Shown here piece by piece: positions 8,402 to 16,229 of a stretch of DNA of 64,000 nucleotides (position 1 is its first letter; every line of letters starts with the position of its first letter). Source of the DNA: Mesonia algae. Its GTDB lineage: Bacteria; Bacteroidota; Bacteroidia; Flavobacteriales; Flavobacteriaceae. The notes under the pieces are model-generated. The model had not been told where the DNA came from, made no database searches, and saw only the letters and a list, made by a program, of their open reading frames with translations. Location: positions 124,001-188,000 of the forward strand of contig NZ_QKYV01000001.1 in assembly GCF_003253545.1 (NCBI RefSeq), in the 5' to 3' direction. The position numbers and the translations under genes are program-made.

Positions 8402-9187
8402 TTACAATACTTCAAAATGAACTCCTTCTGCATGCGAATTTCCATCTTCATCTATAATCACAATAGTCATATGGTAATCTCCTGGGGCAGCATTAGCTGG
8501 CACTGAAATGTCTTCATGCAACTCAGCTGTAGTTCCTGTATAAGAGGTATAGTTTTGATCAAATTCCCAAGCGATTTGATCTGCTGTTGGGGTTAAATCA
8601 TGACCGTGAATCTCTATAGATACGGTTTGAATACCATGCTCTGCTTGAAGATCTGCGTGCGCCTCTAAAGTCTCACCCGCTACTACATTAGCTACAGAAA
8701 TATTGGTAATACTCATCTCGTGATCATCATCACCATGTGCTTCTCCTACCATAATTTCTACAAAAGCTTCACTTTGGTTTCCTGCAGCATCTACTACAAA
8801 AATTCCTAAATGATATTCCCCTTCTGCAATATTTTGTGGGATTTCTAAGTGGTCGTGAATATTAAAACTAGTAAGTCCAGCTTCAATGTCGAAAGACTGC
8901 GAAAAAGACCAAGGCTCTACATTTGCCGCACTAGTAGATCTTCCATGATCGTGACCGTCAAAGTTATTGTGAATGTCAATCTTATAGGAAGCTAACTCTT
9001 TATCGTCTTCTACATCAATATCTAAATGCACTTCTCCTCCTACGTTAAACACTTCTTCTAAAGTAGGTTCATTGATGGTGATAACAGGCGCTTGGTTGTC
9101 TAATCCTCCGTTATCATCATCACTACTACAAGAGGTAAAGAATAGGCTTACTAAAGCGATTAATGTTACTATTTTATAATTCTTCAT
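8402..9187 (-). CDS. DUF4625-type His-rich surface lipoprotein
   Basis: Function not established, 261 aa. The signal peptide ends FFTSCSSDDDNGG: a lipobox Cys followed by an acidic SSDDD run that matches the flavobacterial surface-export signal. Two Ig-like repeats follow, about 33-150 (QAPVITINEP..SYKIDIHNNFDGHDHG) and about 155-261. The protein is rich in His-Asp clusters (DGHDHG, GEAHGDDDHE, IHGHDL, LHED), suggesting divalent metal binding. It is last in an apparent minus-strand cluster with a small membrane-anchored protein and a TonB receptor. The family call is from recognition of the KIDIHNNFDGH signature; a metal role is inference from context and composition. Confidence 0.8.
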   Translation of the reverse strand: MKNYKIVTLIALVSLFFTSCSSDDDNGGLDNQAPVITINEPTLEEVFNVGGEVHLDIDVEDDKELASYKIDIHNNFDGHDHGRSTSAANVEPWSFSQSFDIEAGLTSFNIHDHLEIPQNIAEGEYHLGIFVVDAAGNQSEAFVEIMVGEAHGDDDHEMSITNISVANVVAGETLEAHADLQAEHGIQTVSIEIHGHDLTPTADQIAWEFDQNYTSYTGTTAELHEDISVPANAAPGDYHMTIVIIDEDGNSHAEGVHFEVL

Positions 9188-9299
9188 TTTGTTATTTTTA
9201 AAATTGTCTATGCCTTTTAGGATTTATCCTTGAGGTCTTACTAGTATGTTTTTGTTTTTATATTTTTTCTAGCTTTTTAAAAAGAAATGGGTTGGTGTA

Positions 9300-9641
9300 T
9301 TAACTTATCTGTTCCCAAACTGGGGGACCTCGGGTATAAAATATAAACTTCCATTCTTGTTTGGGGCTATCCAAATAATAAGAGTTTTGATAAACAAAAC
9401 TTAAGTTTTTAAAACCTATACCCATCTCGTTTTCTACCCAAAAGAACTCATGAAACTTGAAGTGAAGATGGTCACAATAATGTCCTATTTTTAAAGCGGT
9501 AGCACTCATTTGCTCTTGCTCCACTTTGTAAGCTGGCACAGAGAGGTGCGTTACCCTAACATAATGTATAGACGTAATGAACTGTACCGTTAAAAAAACG
9601 ATAGTTAATCCTATACTAATATGTTGCTTTAGGAGTTTCAC
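9300..9641 (-). CDS. Small membrane-anchored or secreted protein of the metal-uptake locus
   Basis: 113 aa, not assigned to a family. An uncleaved or weak signal sequence (ISIGLTIVFLTVQFITSI) spans about 8-25. A His/Cys cluster (GHYCDHLHFKFHEFF) sits at about 53-67 and could bind metal. The C-terminus is TRGPPVWEQIS. Its ATG overlaps the stop of the TonB receptor gene by four bases (ATGA), indicating translational coupling. The protein at 12487-12801 has a similar layout (N-terminal hydrophobic segment, His/Cys cluster, terminal PPP motif), so the two may be distant relatives. Confidence 0.7.
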   Translation of the reverse strand: MKLLKQHISIGLTIVFLTVQFITSIHYVRVTHLSVPAYKVEQEQMSATALKIGHYCDHLHFKFHEFFWVENEMGIGFKNLSFVYQNSYYLDSPKQEWKFIFYTRGPPVWEQIS

Positions 9642-12028
9642 GAACGATTACCGAAAGGAATGGTTAAATTAAGTTGAATATTTCTTCCCATTTCTGGAAT
9701 CTCTAATCGTCTATAGAAACTGGTATGGTTAAAATATTTGGTATTAAATAAATTAGTCACTTGAAGGTTGAACCGAGCTTCTATATTTTGTATATGAACA
9801 CTCCCGCTAAGACCTGCTCCAAAAAGCTCGTAACCCGGAGTTATTTTTTCTCCTTGAGCAATTTCATCCTGCTCCATCGCTAGGCGTGCATTCGCATAAA
9901 CTTCTACTCCTTGGAAGGTTTTATTTTCTTTGAACAACGTATAGCCTGCTTCTAAAAACAAATTATTAGCGGGTGTAAAGGGTAAGGGGTAATTTTTAGA
10001 GCTATCGGATGTAATTTGCTTATTATACAAGTATTCTGCAATGGCTAAAGTTCTTAATTTTGAGAAAAATGTCTTTTCTACTTCCATCTCAATTCCAGAC
10101 AAAAGCGCTTCTGATTGCGTGTATTTAAACAATTGTCCCGAATGTGGCAAGACCGAAAAATTTCCTGAAGGCTTTAAATAAATGTAATTAGAAAAATAAT
10201 AAGCATACGGGTTGACGGCCCAAGAAAAGCTCTTCTTGGCATAGGACAGTTTAGCATCGGCTACCCAGCCTTTTTCAGGATCTAAATTGACATCTCCTTG
10301 TTCATGTCTAAAAGAACCGTGGTGAATTCCGTTAGCTCCGAGTTCTATGGCTGTAGGAATCCTAAAATTGGTTCCTGCATTCGCATTAAGCGTCCATTGA
10401 GGGTTGAACTCGTACCGCACACCTGCCATGACATTAAAACTGCCAAAGTCTTTATCTACATCTGGACTTCTTTCCGCGTAAGCAGAAGCCTCTTCTACGC
10501 TTTGTCCCGCCCCGATTAAATAATCGTATAAAGTAGGATCGTAATGCTCTCCTATAGAGATGCTGTTTTTATCGTATCTCATCCCCAAGCTATACAATAA
10601 TTTGTTGCTGTATTTAAACTCGTGAGTAGCAAAGGCCGCAAAGTTATTACTGGTATATTGAGGAAGTAAAAAATTAAATCCGCCAATAGAATTTTCTTGC
10701 CATTTGGCTTGAACACCTAGCGTCGTAATATGACTTTTAGAAAACTTTTTGGTGTATTTGGCTTGGGCATCATAGGTATCTAACTCAAAGTTCAACTCTA
10801 AATTTGGATCTACCGCTGGGGGTTGTTGATTGGCGTAGTGGGTATGAAACAAACTCCACTCCTGTCGTTTATTCTTTTGATAGCCCAATAGGACTTCTAG
10901 GTAATCATTATCAAAATAGATTTTGTTATTATTAATGACCTTAAAATGATTCACACGTTGATAAGGGTAATCTATATCTCTTTCATCTCCATCTGAACGC
11001 ACCCTGTCTATGGAAGGAATACCGTGAGCTCCTGGAAAAAAACCTGATTTTTGATATACATTACTCACGCTAACCAGAGATTCTACTTTTTCTCCCCTAT
11101 AACCTACTTGAGCATACATATCTAATTCTTTCCCAGCGGTATTTTTAAGTTGCTCCTCATGGATAGGCATCTTAAAATTGAGGTAGGAAATGGTATCGGT
11201 AGGTAAAGAGTAATCGCCGTATTCCATTCCCGTAAGTTTTAGTTTATAAAAAAATCGATCGCCTTTATAATTTAAATTAAGCGAAGAACCTATGGTATTG
11301 TTTACCGATTTCCCTAAGGTAGTCACATGACCTGAAAGGCCATTTGCACTTGGAGGTTTAGTATTATTGACTTTAATGACTCCGCCAATAGCGTCACTAC
11401 CATATTCAATAGCGCCTACGCCTTTAAGAATTTCTAAATTTTCTATCGCCAAGCCATCTAATTCTAAGCCGTGATCTGCGCCCCATTGTTGTCCTTCTTG
11501 TTTGATACCGTTTTCGGCTACGGCTACTCGGTTTAAGCCTAGACCTCTAATAATAGGTTTTGAAGTTCCTGCGCCGATTTCCATCGCATTTAAGCCGGGT
11601 AATTTCTCTAAACTTTTGGCTAAAGAACCTGTAAATTCTTTTTGAAGGTATTCTTGATTGACCACTTCTCGACTTATCGTGGTTTGTTCTATAGAAGAAG
11701 ATTGAATCAGTACTTCTCCTAGAGTAGAAGTGTCCGGTTGCAATTGAAAGTTGAGCGTCCTATCTTTTGAAAGCTTGATTAAAGTATCTATGGTCCTATA
11801 GCCCATATAAGATACTCTTAGATGGTGCGCTCCTGCCAATACGTTAGATAGATGGTAGCTACCATCAGCTTGACTTAAAGTAAAACGTTGAGAAGTATGC
11901 ACATGAGCTCCTTCTATAGGTGTTCCTAGAGAATCTATAATTTTTCCCTTAACGGAATATTCTTGTGTATAGGCTTTAGATGCAGTTAAAGCAAGAAAAC
12001 ATAAAAGAAGGAAATGTTGTAATTTCAT
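9638..12028 (-). CDS. TonB-dependent outer-membrane receptor, probable metal (zinc-like) uptake
   Basis: 796 aa. Signal peptide to about residue 21 (..ALTASKAYTQ), then a carboxypeptidase-like beta-sandwich (25-105), the plug domain (about 110-225, with LGLNRVAVAENGIKQEGQQW and YGSDAIGGVIKV) and a 22-strand-type barrel ending NLTIPFG. The plug segment QQWGADHGLELD and an extracellular His stretch (LFHTHYANQQPP, about 387) resemble ZnuD-class zinc receptors. It is followed by a coupled small protein and a His-rich DUF4625 lipoprotein. Zinc is an inference; copper, nickel or cobalt are possible. A GTTAT-N4-ATAAC palindrome lies 222 bases upstream. Confidence 0.88.
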   Translation of the reverse strand: MKLQHFLLLCFLALTASKAYTQEYSVKGKIIDSLGTPIEGAHVHTSQRFTLSQADGSYHLSNVLAGAHHLRVSYMGYRTIDTLIKLSKDRTLNFQLQPDTSTLGEVLIQSSSIEQTTISREVVNQEYLQKEFTGSLAKSLEKLPGLNAMEIGAGTSKPIIRGLGLNRVAVAENGIKQEGQQWGADHGLELDGLAIENLEILKGVGAIEYGSDAIGGVIKVNNTKPPSANGLSGHVTTLGKSVNNTIGSSLNLNYKGDRFFYKLKLTGMEYGDYSLPTDTISYLNFKMPIHEEQLKNTAGKELDMYAQVGYRGEKVESLVSVSNVYQKSGFFPGAHGIPSIDRVRSDGDERDIDYPYQRVNHFKVINNNKIYFDNDYLEVLLGYQKNKRQEWSLFHTHYANQQPPAVDPNLELNFELDTYDAQAKYTKKFSKSHITTLGVQAKWQENSIGGFNFLLPQYTSNNFAAFATHEFKYSNKLLYSLGMRYDKNSISIGEHYDPTLYDYLIGAGQSVEEASAYAERSPDVDKDFGSFNVMAGVRYEFNPQWTLNANAGTNFRIPTAIELGANGIHHGSFRHEQGDVNLDPEKGWVADAKLSYAKKSFSWAVNPYAYYFSNYIYLKPSGNFSVLPHSGQLFKYTQSEALLSGIEMEVEKTFFSKLRTLAIAEYLYNKQITSDSSKNYPLPFTPANNLFLEAGYTLFKENKTFQGVEVYANARLAMEQDEIAQGEKITPGYELFGAGLSGSVHIQNIEARFNLQVTNLFNTKYFNHTSFYRRLEIPEMGRNIQLNLTIPFGNRS

Positions 12029-12486
12029 GTTGAGGTATTAAATTTGAATCAGTAATCAAAAAAAGTTATTCATCTTTCTTTTCTATCTCTTATTTTAATT
12101 GGAAATAGAGCTATTCAAAAAGTAAGTTTTTAATGAATTATTCTTTTTTCCTGAAATATCAGCTCTAAACTTGAGCCAGTATTTCTTTTTAAAAGATAGA
12201 TCTGTAATCAGTTTCTTTTTTCTTTATCTGAGCTATGATCAACCTTAACGTTATTGCGATAACCTATAATTAATTTATAAGAAAGCGTTAAATCGACGAA
12301 TTGCCTCTTATGCTATAAATTAAGAAAGAAGTATAAAATTGCACTTCTTTACTATTATATCTTATAACAAGGGTAAAAAACCTAAGTTCGTGTGATTTTA
12401 TTAGCTAGCGCTCACGCATCTTCTTTTCATTAAAAAGATATGATCATAAAGCCTGCGAATGCATCGTAAATTCAGTAAAGAAAAAA
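12029..12486. other. Intergenic region upstream of the metal receptor
   Basis: 458 AT-rich bases with no gene I can support. The only structured site seen is the palindrome at 12250-12263. No perfect TAnnTTTG box for the receptor gene was found on the minus strand. Confidence 0.6.
12250..12263. promoter_or_regulatory. Candidate Zur/Fur-family operator (GTTAT-TGCG-ATAAC)
   Basis: GTTATTGCGATAAC is palindromic at 12 of 14 positions. The GTTAT..ATAAC arms match the arms of proteobacterial Zur operators. It lies between the small secreted protein gene and the TonB receptor gene of a putative metal locus. A single 14-mer in AT-rich DNA is weak evidence. Confidence 0.35.
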
Positions 12487-12801
12487 TTAAGCCGTATAAA
12501 AAGGTGGAGGCTTATTAAAGATAAGACATACCGGAGGTTTTGAAGAAACGACCGAACGGTAATAATTGTTTTGTAGATGTTGTGGTGGAGTAACAGGAAT
12601 GCTAAGTATTTCGTAAGCTTCTCCTGCGGCCAGTAAAGGCGTATGAGCATCGGTTCCCGATAAGTGACACCACACACATTCTTGTTGATCATTTGCCTCT
12701 TCCGTATGAGTAAGACTATGTAATCCTCCTACTTTTATAAAAATAAAAGCAAGCAGAAAAAATACAGAAAGTCTTTTCTTAAGATGCAGTGACAAAATCA
12801 T
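12487..12801 (-). CDS. Small secreted His/Cys protein of the metal locus
   Basis: 104 aa. N-terminal hydrophobic segment (LSVFFLLAFIFIKVGG), then HSLTHTEEANDQQECVWCHL with paired Cys and several His, a plausible metal-binding site. The C-terminal NKPPPFYTA recalls the RGPPVW end of the protein at 9300-9641. Such small proteins commonly accompany flavobacterial heavy-metal TonB receptors (family knowledge); no function is established. CAAAATTA on the plus strand at 12806-12813 reads TAATTTTG on the minus strand, a -7 box only four bases from the ATG. Confidence 0.7.
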   Translation of the reverse strand: MILSLHLKKRLSVFFLLAFIFIKVGGLHSLTHTEEANDQQECVWCHLSGTDAHTPLLAAGEAYEILSIPVTPPQHLQNNYYRSVVSSKPPVCLIFNKPPPFYTA

Positions 12802-12814
12802 AGCGCAAAATTAA

Positions 12815-12865
12815 AAAAGAAAACCTCCCCCAAGTGTTAAAAAAATTAAAACTTGAAGGAGGTGT
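12815..12865 (-). terminator. Rho-independent terminator after wzc
   Basis: CCTCC..CAAGT (12824-12835) pairs with ACTTG..GGAGG (12851-12862). On the minus strand the stem is followed by a T-rich tract, 25-30 bases beyond the wzc stop. Confidence 0.75.
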
Positions 12866-12889
12866 TTTTATTTTTAGAAAAACAGCAGC

Positions 12890-15277
12890 TTATCTAGCCC
12901 AAAATTTCCATAAAGGCTTTTTCTTTACCTCCTCAGAATAACCATATCCATAGCCGTAATTATAACCATAGGCACCATCTTCTTTTACCCCGTTAAGAAC
13001 AATTCCCATATTGTTAAGTTTACGGTGTTTTTGAAGCTCTTCTATATGCTTTAATAATTTCACATCGGTATAGCCTGCTCTTACCATATACATGGTCGCA
13101 TCGGCATACTTAGAGATCAATAGCGTATCGGTCACCAAGATGGTAGGCGCTGTATCTATAATGACATAATCATACTTGCTTTTAGCTTCTTCTATTAATT
13201 CTTCGAATCTTCCGTTGAGCAGCAATTCGGCAGGGTTTGGCGGAATAGTTCCCGAAAGCATTACATCTAAATTTTCGAAGTTAAAAGCCTTTTTTAATAT
13301 TAAATCTTCCAATTGAACGGAAGCATTATGTAAAAAAGAAGAGACTCCTTTATAGTTTTTATCTTTGTTGATGTAGGTATGCACCTGCGGGTTTCTTAAA
13401 TCACAACCTATCAATAAGGTTTTCTTTTTAGTCGCCGCCAAAATATTAGCCAAGTTAACCGCTACAAAGGTTTTTCCTTCTCCTTTGGTAGTAGAAGTCA
13501 CAAAAACCACCTGTCCTCTATTTTTTAGATCGTTTGGAGATTTAAAGTAATTCAGATTGGTTCTTAAAATCCTAAAAGCTTCTGCTAAGACACTTCTATC
13601 ATTGGCTCCTATCACCGCTTTAGCATTTTTAGTTAACTGTGGGATTTCACCTACCACAGAAAGATTAGCTAATTTTTTTTGCAAGTCGCCTTTGGTATTT
13701 ACTTTGGTATCTAATAGAAACAAGACATATAAAATACCGAATGGAATAAGCACCCCTATAATTAGAGAAGCGAGCATTACAATTTGTCTTTTAGGAGAGA
13801 TTGGAATAGATGACGTATACGCATAATCGACCACTTTTACCGTAGGCGCAGTTACTGCATAACTTAAAGCCGCTTCTTCTCTTTTTTGTAATAAAAATAA
13901 ATATAACCGCTCCTTTATCTCTCTTTGTCTGGTAATGGAACGTACTTCTTTCTCAATTTGCGGAAAACCTCCTAATTTCCCACTCGAATAACCTTCTTGT
14001 CTTTGTAAACTGTTTAAGGTGATTTGCAAGCTTTGCATATAGGCTTTGACACTCGCATTAATATTGGCTTGAAGACGGCCTAATTCCTGATTAAGATTAA
14101 GGATCGCAGGATTTTCAGAGGTTGCAGAAATTAAAAGTCTATCTCTTTCTAGTATTAATTGGTTATATTCTCCTGTAAGTTCATTAACAGAAGCATCGCT
14201 AATTCCTATATTGGCTGGCAATAGCTCATAAGAACTTTGATTTTCTAGAAACTGTTGAAAGTCTTTGGTCACCGCCAATTGAGTTTGTACTTCAAAACGC
14301 TTCTTTTCCGCTTCTGCTTCCTTACCAAAAAGTTGGGTAGCATTGGCCTGAACATCGATTAGATCTTTTTCATTCTTATAGGTGACCATACCCTCTTCTA
14401 CCGTGTCTAACTCTTGTACTAAAAACACCAAGCGCTCTTCTACAAATTCTTGGGTTCTTTTAGAGACCAAGCGCTTATCTTCAATCCCATCTTGATTGAA
14501 CTGCTTGATCAATTCATTTAAAACCGCTTCATTTTTTTTCACATTGGAGCCTTGAATAGACAAGCTAAGTACGTGACTTTTGTCCCCGATAGGCTCTACC
14601 CCCATACTGCTGGATAAGCCTTGAATAGCACTCTCTGTGCTCACATACCTAAATAAGAAATTATCTTTATCGGAAGACTCGCTGCTTTTTATTGGAGTGG
14701 TTTTTTTATCTATTCTTAAGGCGTAGTCCGCATAATGTAGGGTATCTCCATAGGTTCCTTTTAGATTTCCTAAGGTTTCTTCTTTAAGGCTAAAAGCATT
14801 TTCACCTGTAGCATGAAACTCGATAAGTGGAGAGGAACTCTGAGAAGTGGTGTCATTTTGAATCCATGTCACCTGGACGGGCATGTCCTGATTATAATAT
14901 AAGGAAGATTTAATCGTGGCATTACTATAATAGGCGGTATTTAAATCTAAGGCTTGGGTAACGCGCTCTAATAACCTGCGAGATTTTACAATTTGAATTT
15001 CATTCTCCAAATTGACTTTGCTTAAATTAAACAGACTACTCGAGCCACTTAAACCAGACAAATCTAAACCTCCATCATTGGACTCGTCTAAAATTTTTAT
15101 TTTAGCTTGTGTACTATATACCTCTGTACTGTATCTCAGGTATAGAAATGCGGTGGTCACTGAAAGAATCACTCCCAATACAAACCACGGCCAATACTGA
15201 AAATAGCGATACAAAAGATTTTTTAAATCTTCCCCATTTTCAGCTTCATCTTTATCCCATTGCTGTTGCTCTGTCAT
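12890..15277 (-). CDS. wzc: Wzc-type tyrosine autokinase / polysaccharide chain-length regulator
   Basis: Inner-membrane partner of the Wza exporter, 795 aa; it controls chain length and export through cycles of tyrosine phosphorylation. N-terminal transmembrane helix at about 30-52 and a second at about 500-522 (IVMLASLIIGVLIPFGILYV) bracket a periplasmic Wzz/GNVR domain with coiled coils. The cytoplasmic kinase has Walker A TSTTKGEGKT (about 590), Walker A' LLIGCDLRNP and Walker B YVIIDTAP. The C-terminus carries the Tyr cluster YGYNYGYGYGY. It starts one base after the wza stop, so the two form an operon. Confidence 0.95.
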   Translation of the reverse strand: MTEQQQWDKDEAENGEDLKNLLYRYFQYWPWFVLGVILSVTTAFLYLRYSTEVYSTQAKIKILDESNDGGLDLSGLSGSSSLFNLSKVNLENEIQIVKSRRLLERVTQALDLNTAYYSNATIKSSLYYNQDMPVQVTWIQNDTTSQSSSPLIEFHATGENAFSLKEETLGNLKGTYGDTLHYADYALRIDKKTTPIKSSESSDKDNFLFRYVSTESAIQGLSSSMGVEPIGDKSHVLSLSIQGSNVKKNEAVLNELIKQFNQDGIEDKRLVSKRTQEFVEERLVFLVQELDTVEEGMVTYKNEKDLIDVQANATQLFGKEAEAEKKRFEVQTQLAVTKDFQQFLENQSSYELLPANIGISDASVNELTGEYNQLILERDRLLISATSENPAILNLNQELGRLQANINASVKAYMQSLQITLNSLQRQEGYSSGKLGGFPQIEKEVRSITRQREIKERLYLFLLQKREEAALSYAVTAPTVKVVDYAYTSSIPISPKRQIVMLASLIIGVLIPFGILYVLFLLDTKVNTKGDLQKKLANLSVVGEIPQLTKNAKAVIGANDRSVLAEAFRILRTNLNYFKSPNDLKNRGQVVFVTSTTKGEGKTFVAVNLANILAATKKKTLLIGCDLRNPQVHTYINKDKNYKGVSSFLHNASVQLEDLILKKAFNFENLDVMLSGTIPPNPAELLLNGRFEELIEEAKSKYDYVIIDTAPTILVTDTLLISKYADATMYMVRAGYTDVKLLKHIEELQKHRKLNNMGIVLNGVKEDGAYGYNYGYGYGYSEEVKKKPLWKFWAR

Positions 15278-15278
15278 C

Positions 15279-16046
15279 TTATCTAAATATCAAAATTGCG
15301 GTACTTAACAATATAGAAAATACGGAAAGTAGGGTTCCTAAATTTCCAATGATTCCTGCTGTTTTCACCTTAGCATTATTGGGTTGTACATAAACGACAT
15401 CGTTTTGTTTTAAAAAATAATATTCGCTATTCATCCACTCACTAGAAGTTAAGTCTATTTGCACGTGTTCTCTTCCTTCTTTGGTTTGTCTTATTAATAA
15501 AACTTCTTTTCTTTCTCCCTGTATGGTCAAATCTCCTGCCAAACCTAAAGCTTGGGGTAAACTCACCGTTTCTTCGGCAATGGTATAGGTACCTGGGTTT
15601 CTCACCTCTCCGATTACAGATACTTTAAAATTTACCAAACGTATTCTCACCGTAGGATCTTTTACAAACTGTGAAAGCTGAGTTTCAAATCTTTTTTGCA
15701 ATTCTTGTGTGGTATAACCTTCCACTTTGACCAAACCTAAACCCGGGTAATTGATATTTCCCTCTTCATCGACTAGGTAACCTTCCAACTTTAATATGTC
15801 ACCTTGTCTTTGTTGCACTTGCCCTCCCATATTTTTATCAAATTGATAGGGTAGAATGGCCGCTTGACTTAAAGCGGTAAGGTCTATTTTAAGAATATCA
15901 TTTACTTCGATAATAGGATGGCTATAGATTTGATCTACTTTTACTAAACTCGTTTCTTTGATATCTTGAAAGTACAAAACTTCTTTCTTTGTCGCACAAC
16001 TAAAGAGAAGTACGCAAAAAATAAATGTTAAAATTATCTTTTTCAT
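15279..16046 (-). CDS. wza: Wza-type polysaccharide export lipoprotein
   Basis: Outer-membrane export pore subunit, 255 aa from the start chosen here. An in-frame ATG at 16064 would add six residues before the signal peptide, but a -7 box at 16052-16059 lies between the two ATGs, so 16046 (MKKIILTFIFCVLLFSC) is preferred; the lipid Cys is residue 17. The Poly_export motif region (HPIIEVNDILKIDL) is followed by a SLBB domain (FKVSVIGEVRNPGTY..LPQALGLAGDL). A C-terminal hydrophobic helix (LSVFSILLSTAILIF) may span a membrane. First gene of the wza-wzc operon, divergent from the capD-like gene. Confidence 0.93.
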   Translation of the reverse strand: MKKIILTFIFCVLLFSCATKKEVLYFQDIKETSLVKVDQIYSHPIIEVNDILKIDLTALSQAAILPYQFDKNMGGQVQQRQGDILKLEGYLVDEEGNINYPGLGLVKVEGYTTQELQKRFETQLSQFVKDPTVRIRLVNFKVSVIGEVRNPGTYTIAEETVSLPQALGLAGDLTIQGERKEVLLIRQTKEGREHVQIDLTSSEWMNSEYYFLKQNDVVYVQPNNAKVKTAGIIGNLGTLLSVFSILLSTAILIFR

Positions 16047-16051
16047 AGCTG

Positions 16052-16059
16052 CAAATATA
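16052..16059 (-). promoter_or_regulatory. -7 box (TATATTTG) for wza-wzc
   Basis: Perfect TAnnTTTG on the minus strand, five bases from the chosen wza ATG, so the transcript would be leaderless or nearly so, or the true translation start lies further in. The identical octamer serves the divergent capD-like gene at 16201-16208. Confidence 0.5.
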
Positions 16060-16200
16060 ATCAACTTTTAATTTTATGTGGCAATCTATGGATTTAGTTG
16101 CCTCATGTTGAGCTCTAAAATATCCTGAAATTTCATGCATCTATACTTGCAAATTGTTAAAATTTAATATAAATTTAATGAAACATCCCCGCCATAAGTA

Positions 16201-16208
16201 TATATTTG
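16201..16208 (+). promoter_or_regulatory. -7 box (TATATTTG) for the capD-like gene
   Basis: Perfect TAnnTTTG on the plus strand. It overlaps the TTG at 16206 that would give the longest ORF, which rules that TTG out as a start and favours the ATG at 16230. Confidence 0.6.
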
Positions 16209-16229
16209 TCCGTTAAAATTACTAGCTGC

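Noticed and set aside
12444-12692. An 82-codon minus-strand ORF
   Set aside because: It lies out of frame inside the small His/Cys protein gene, which has a signal sequence and sensible C-terminus.
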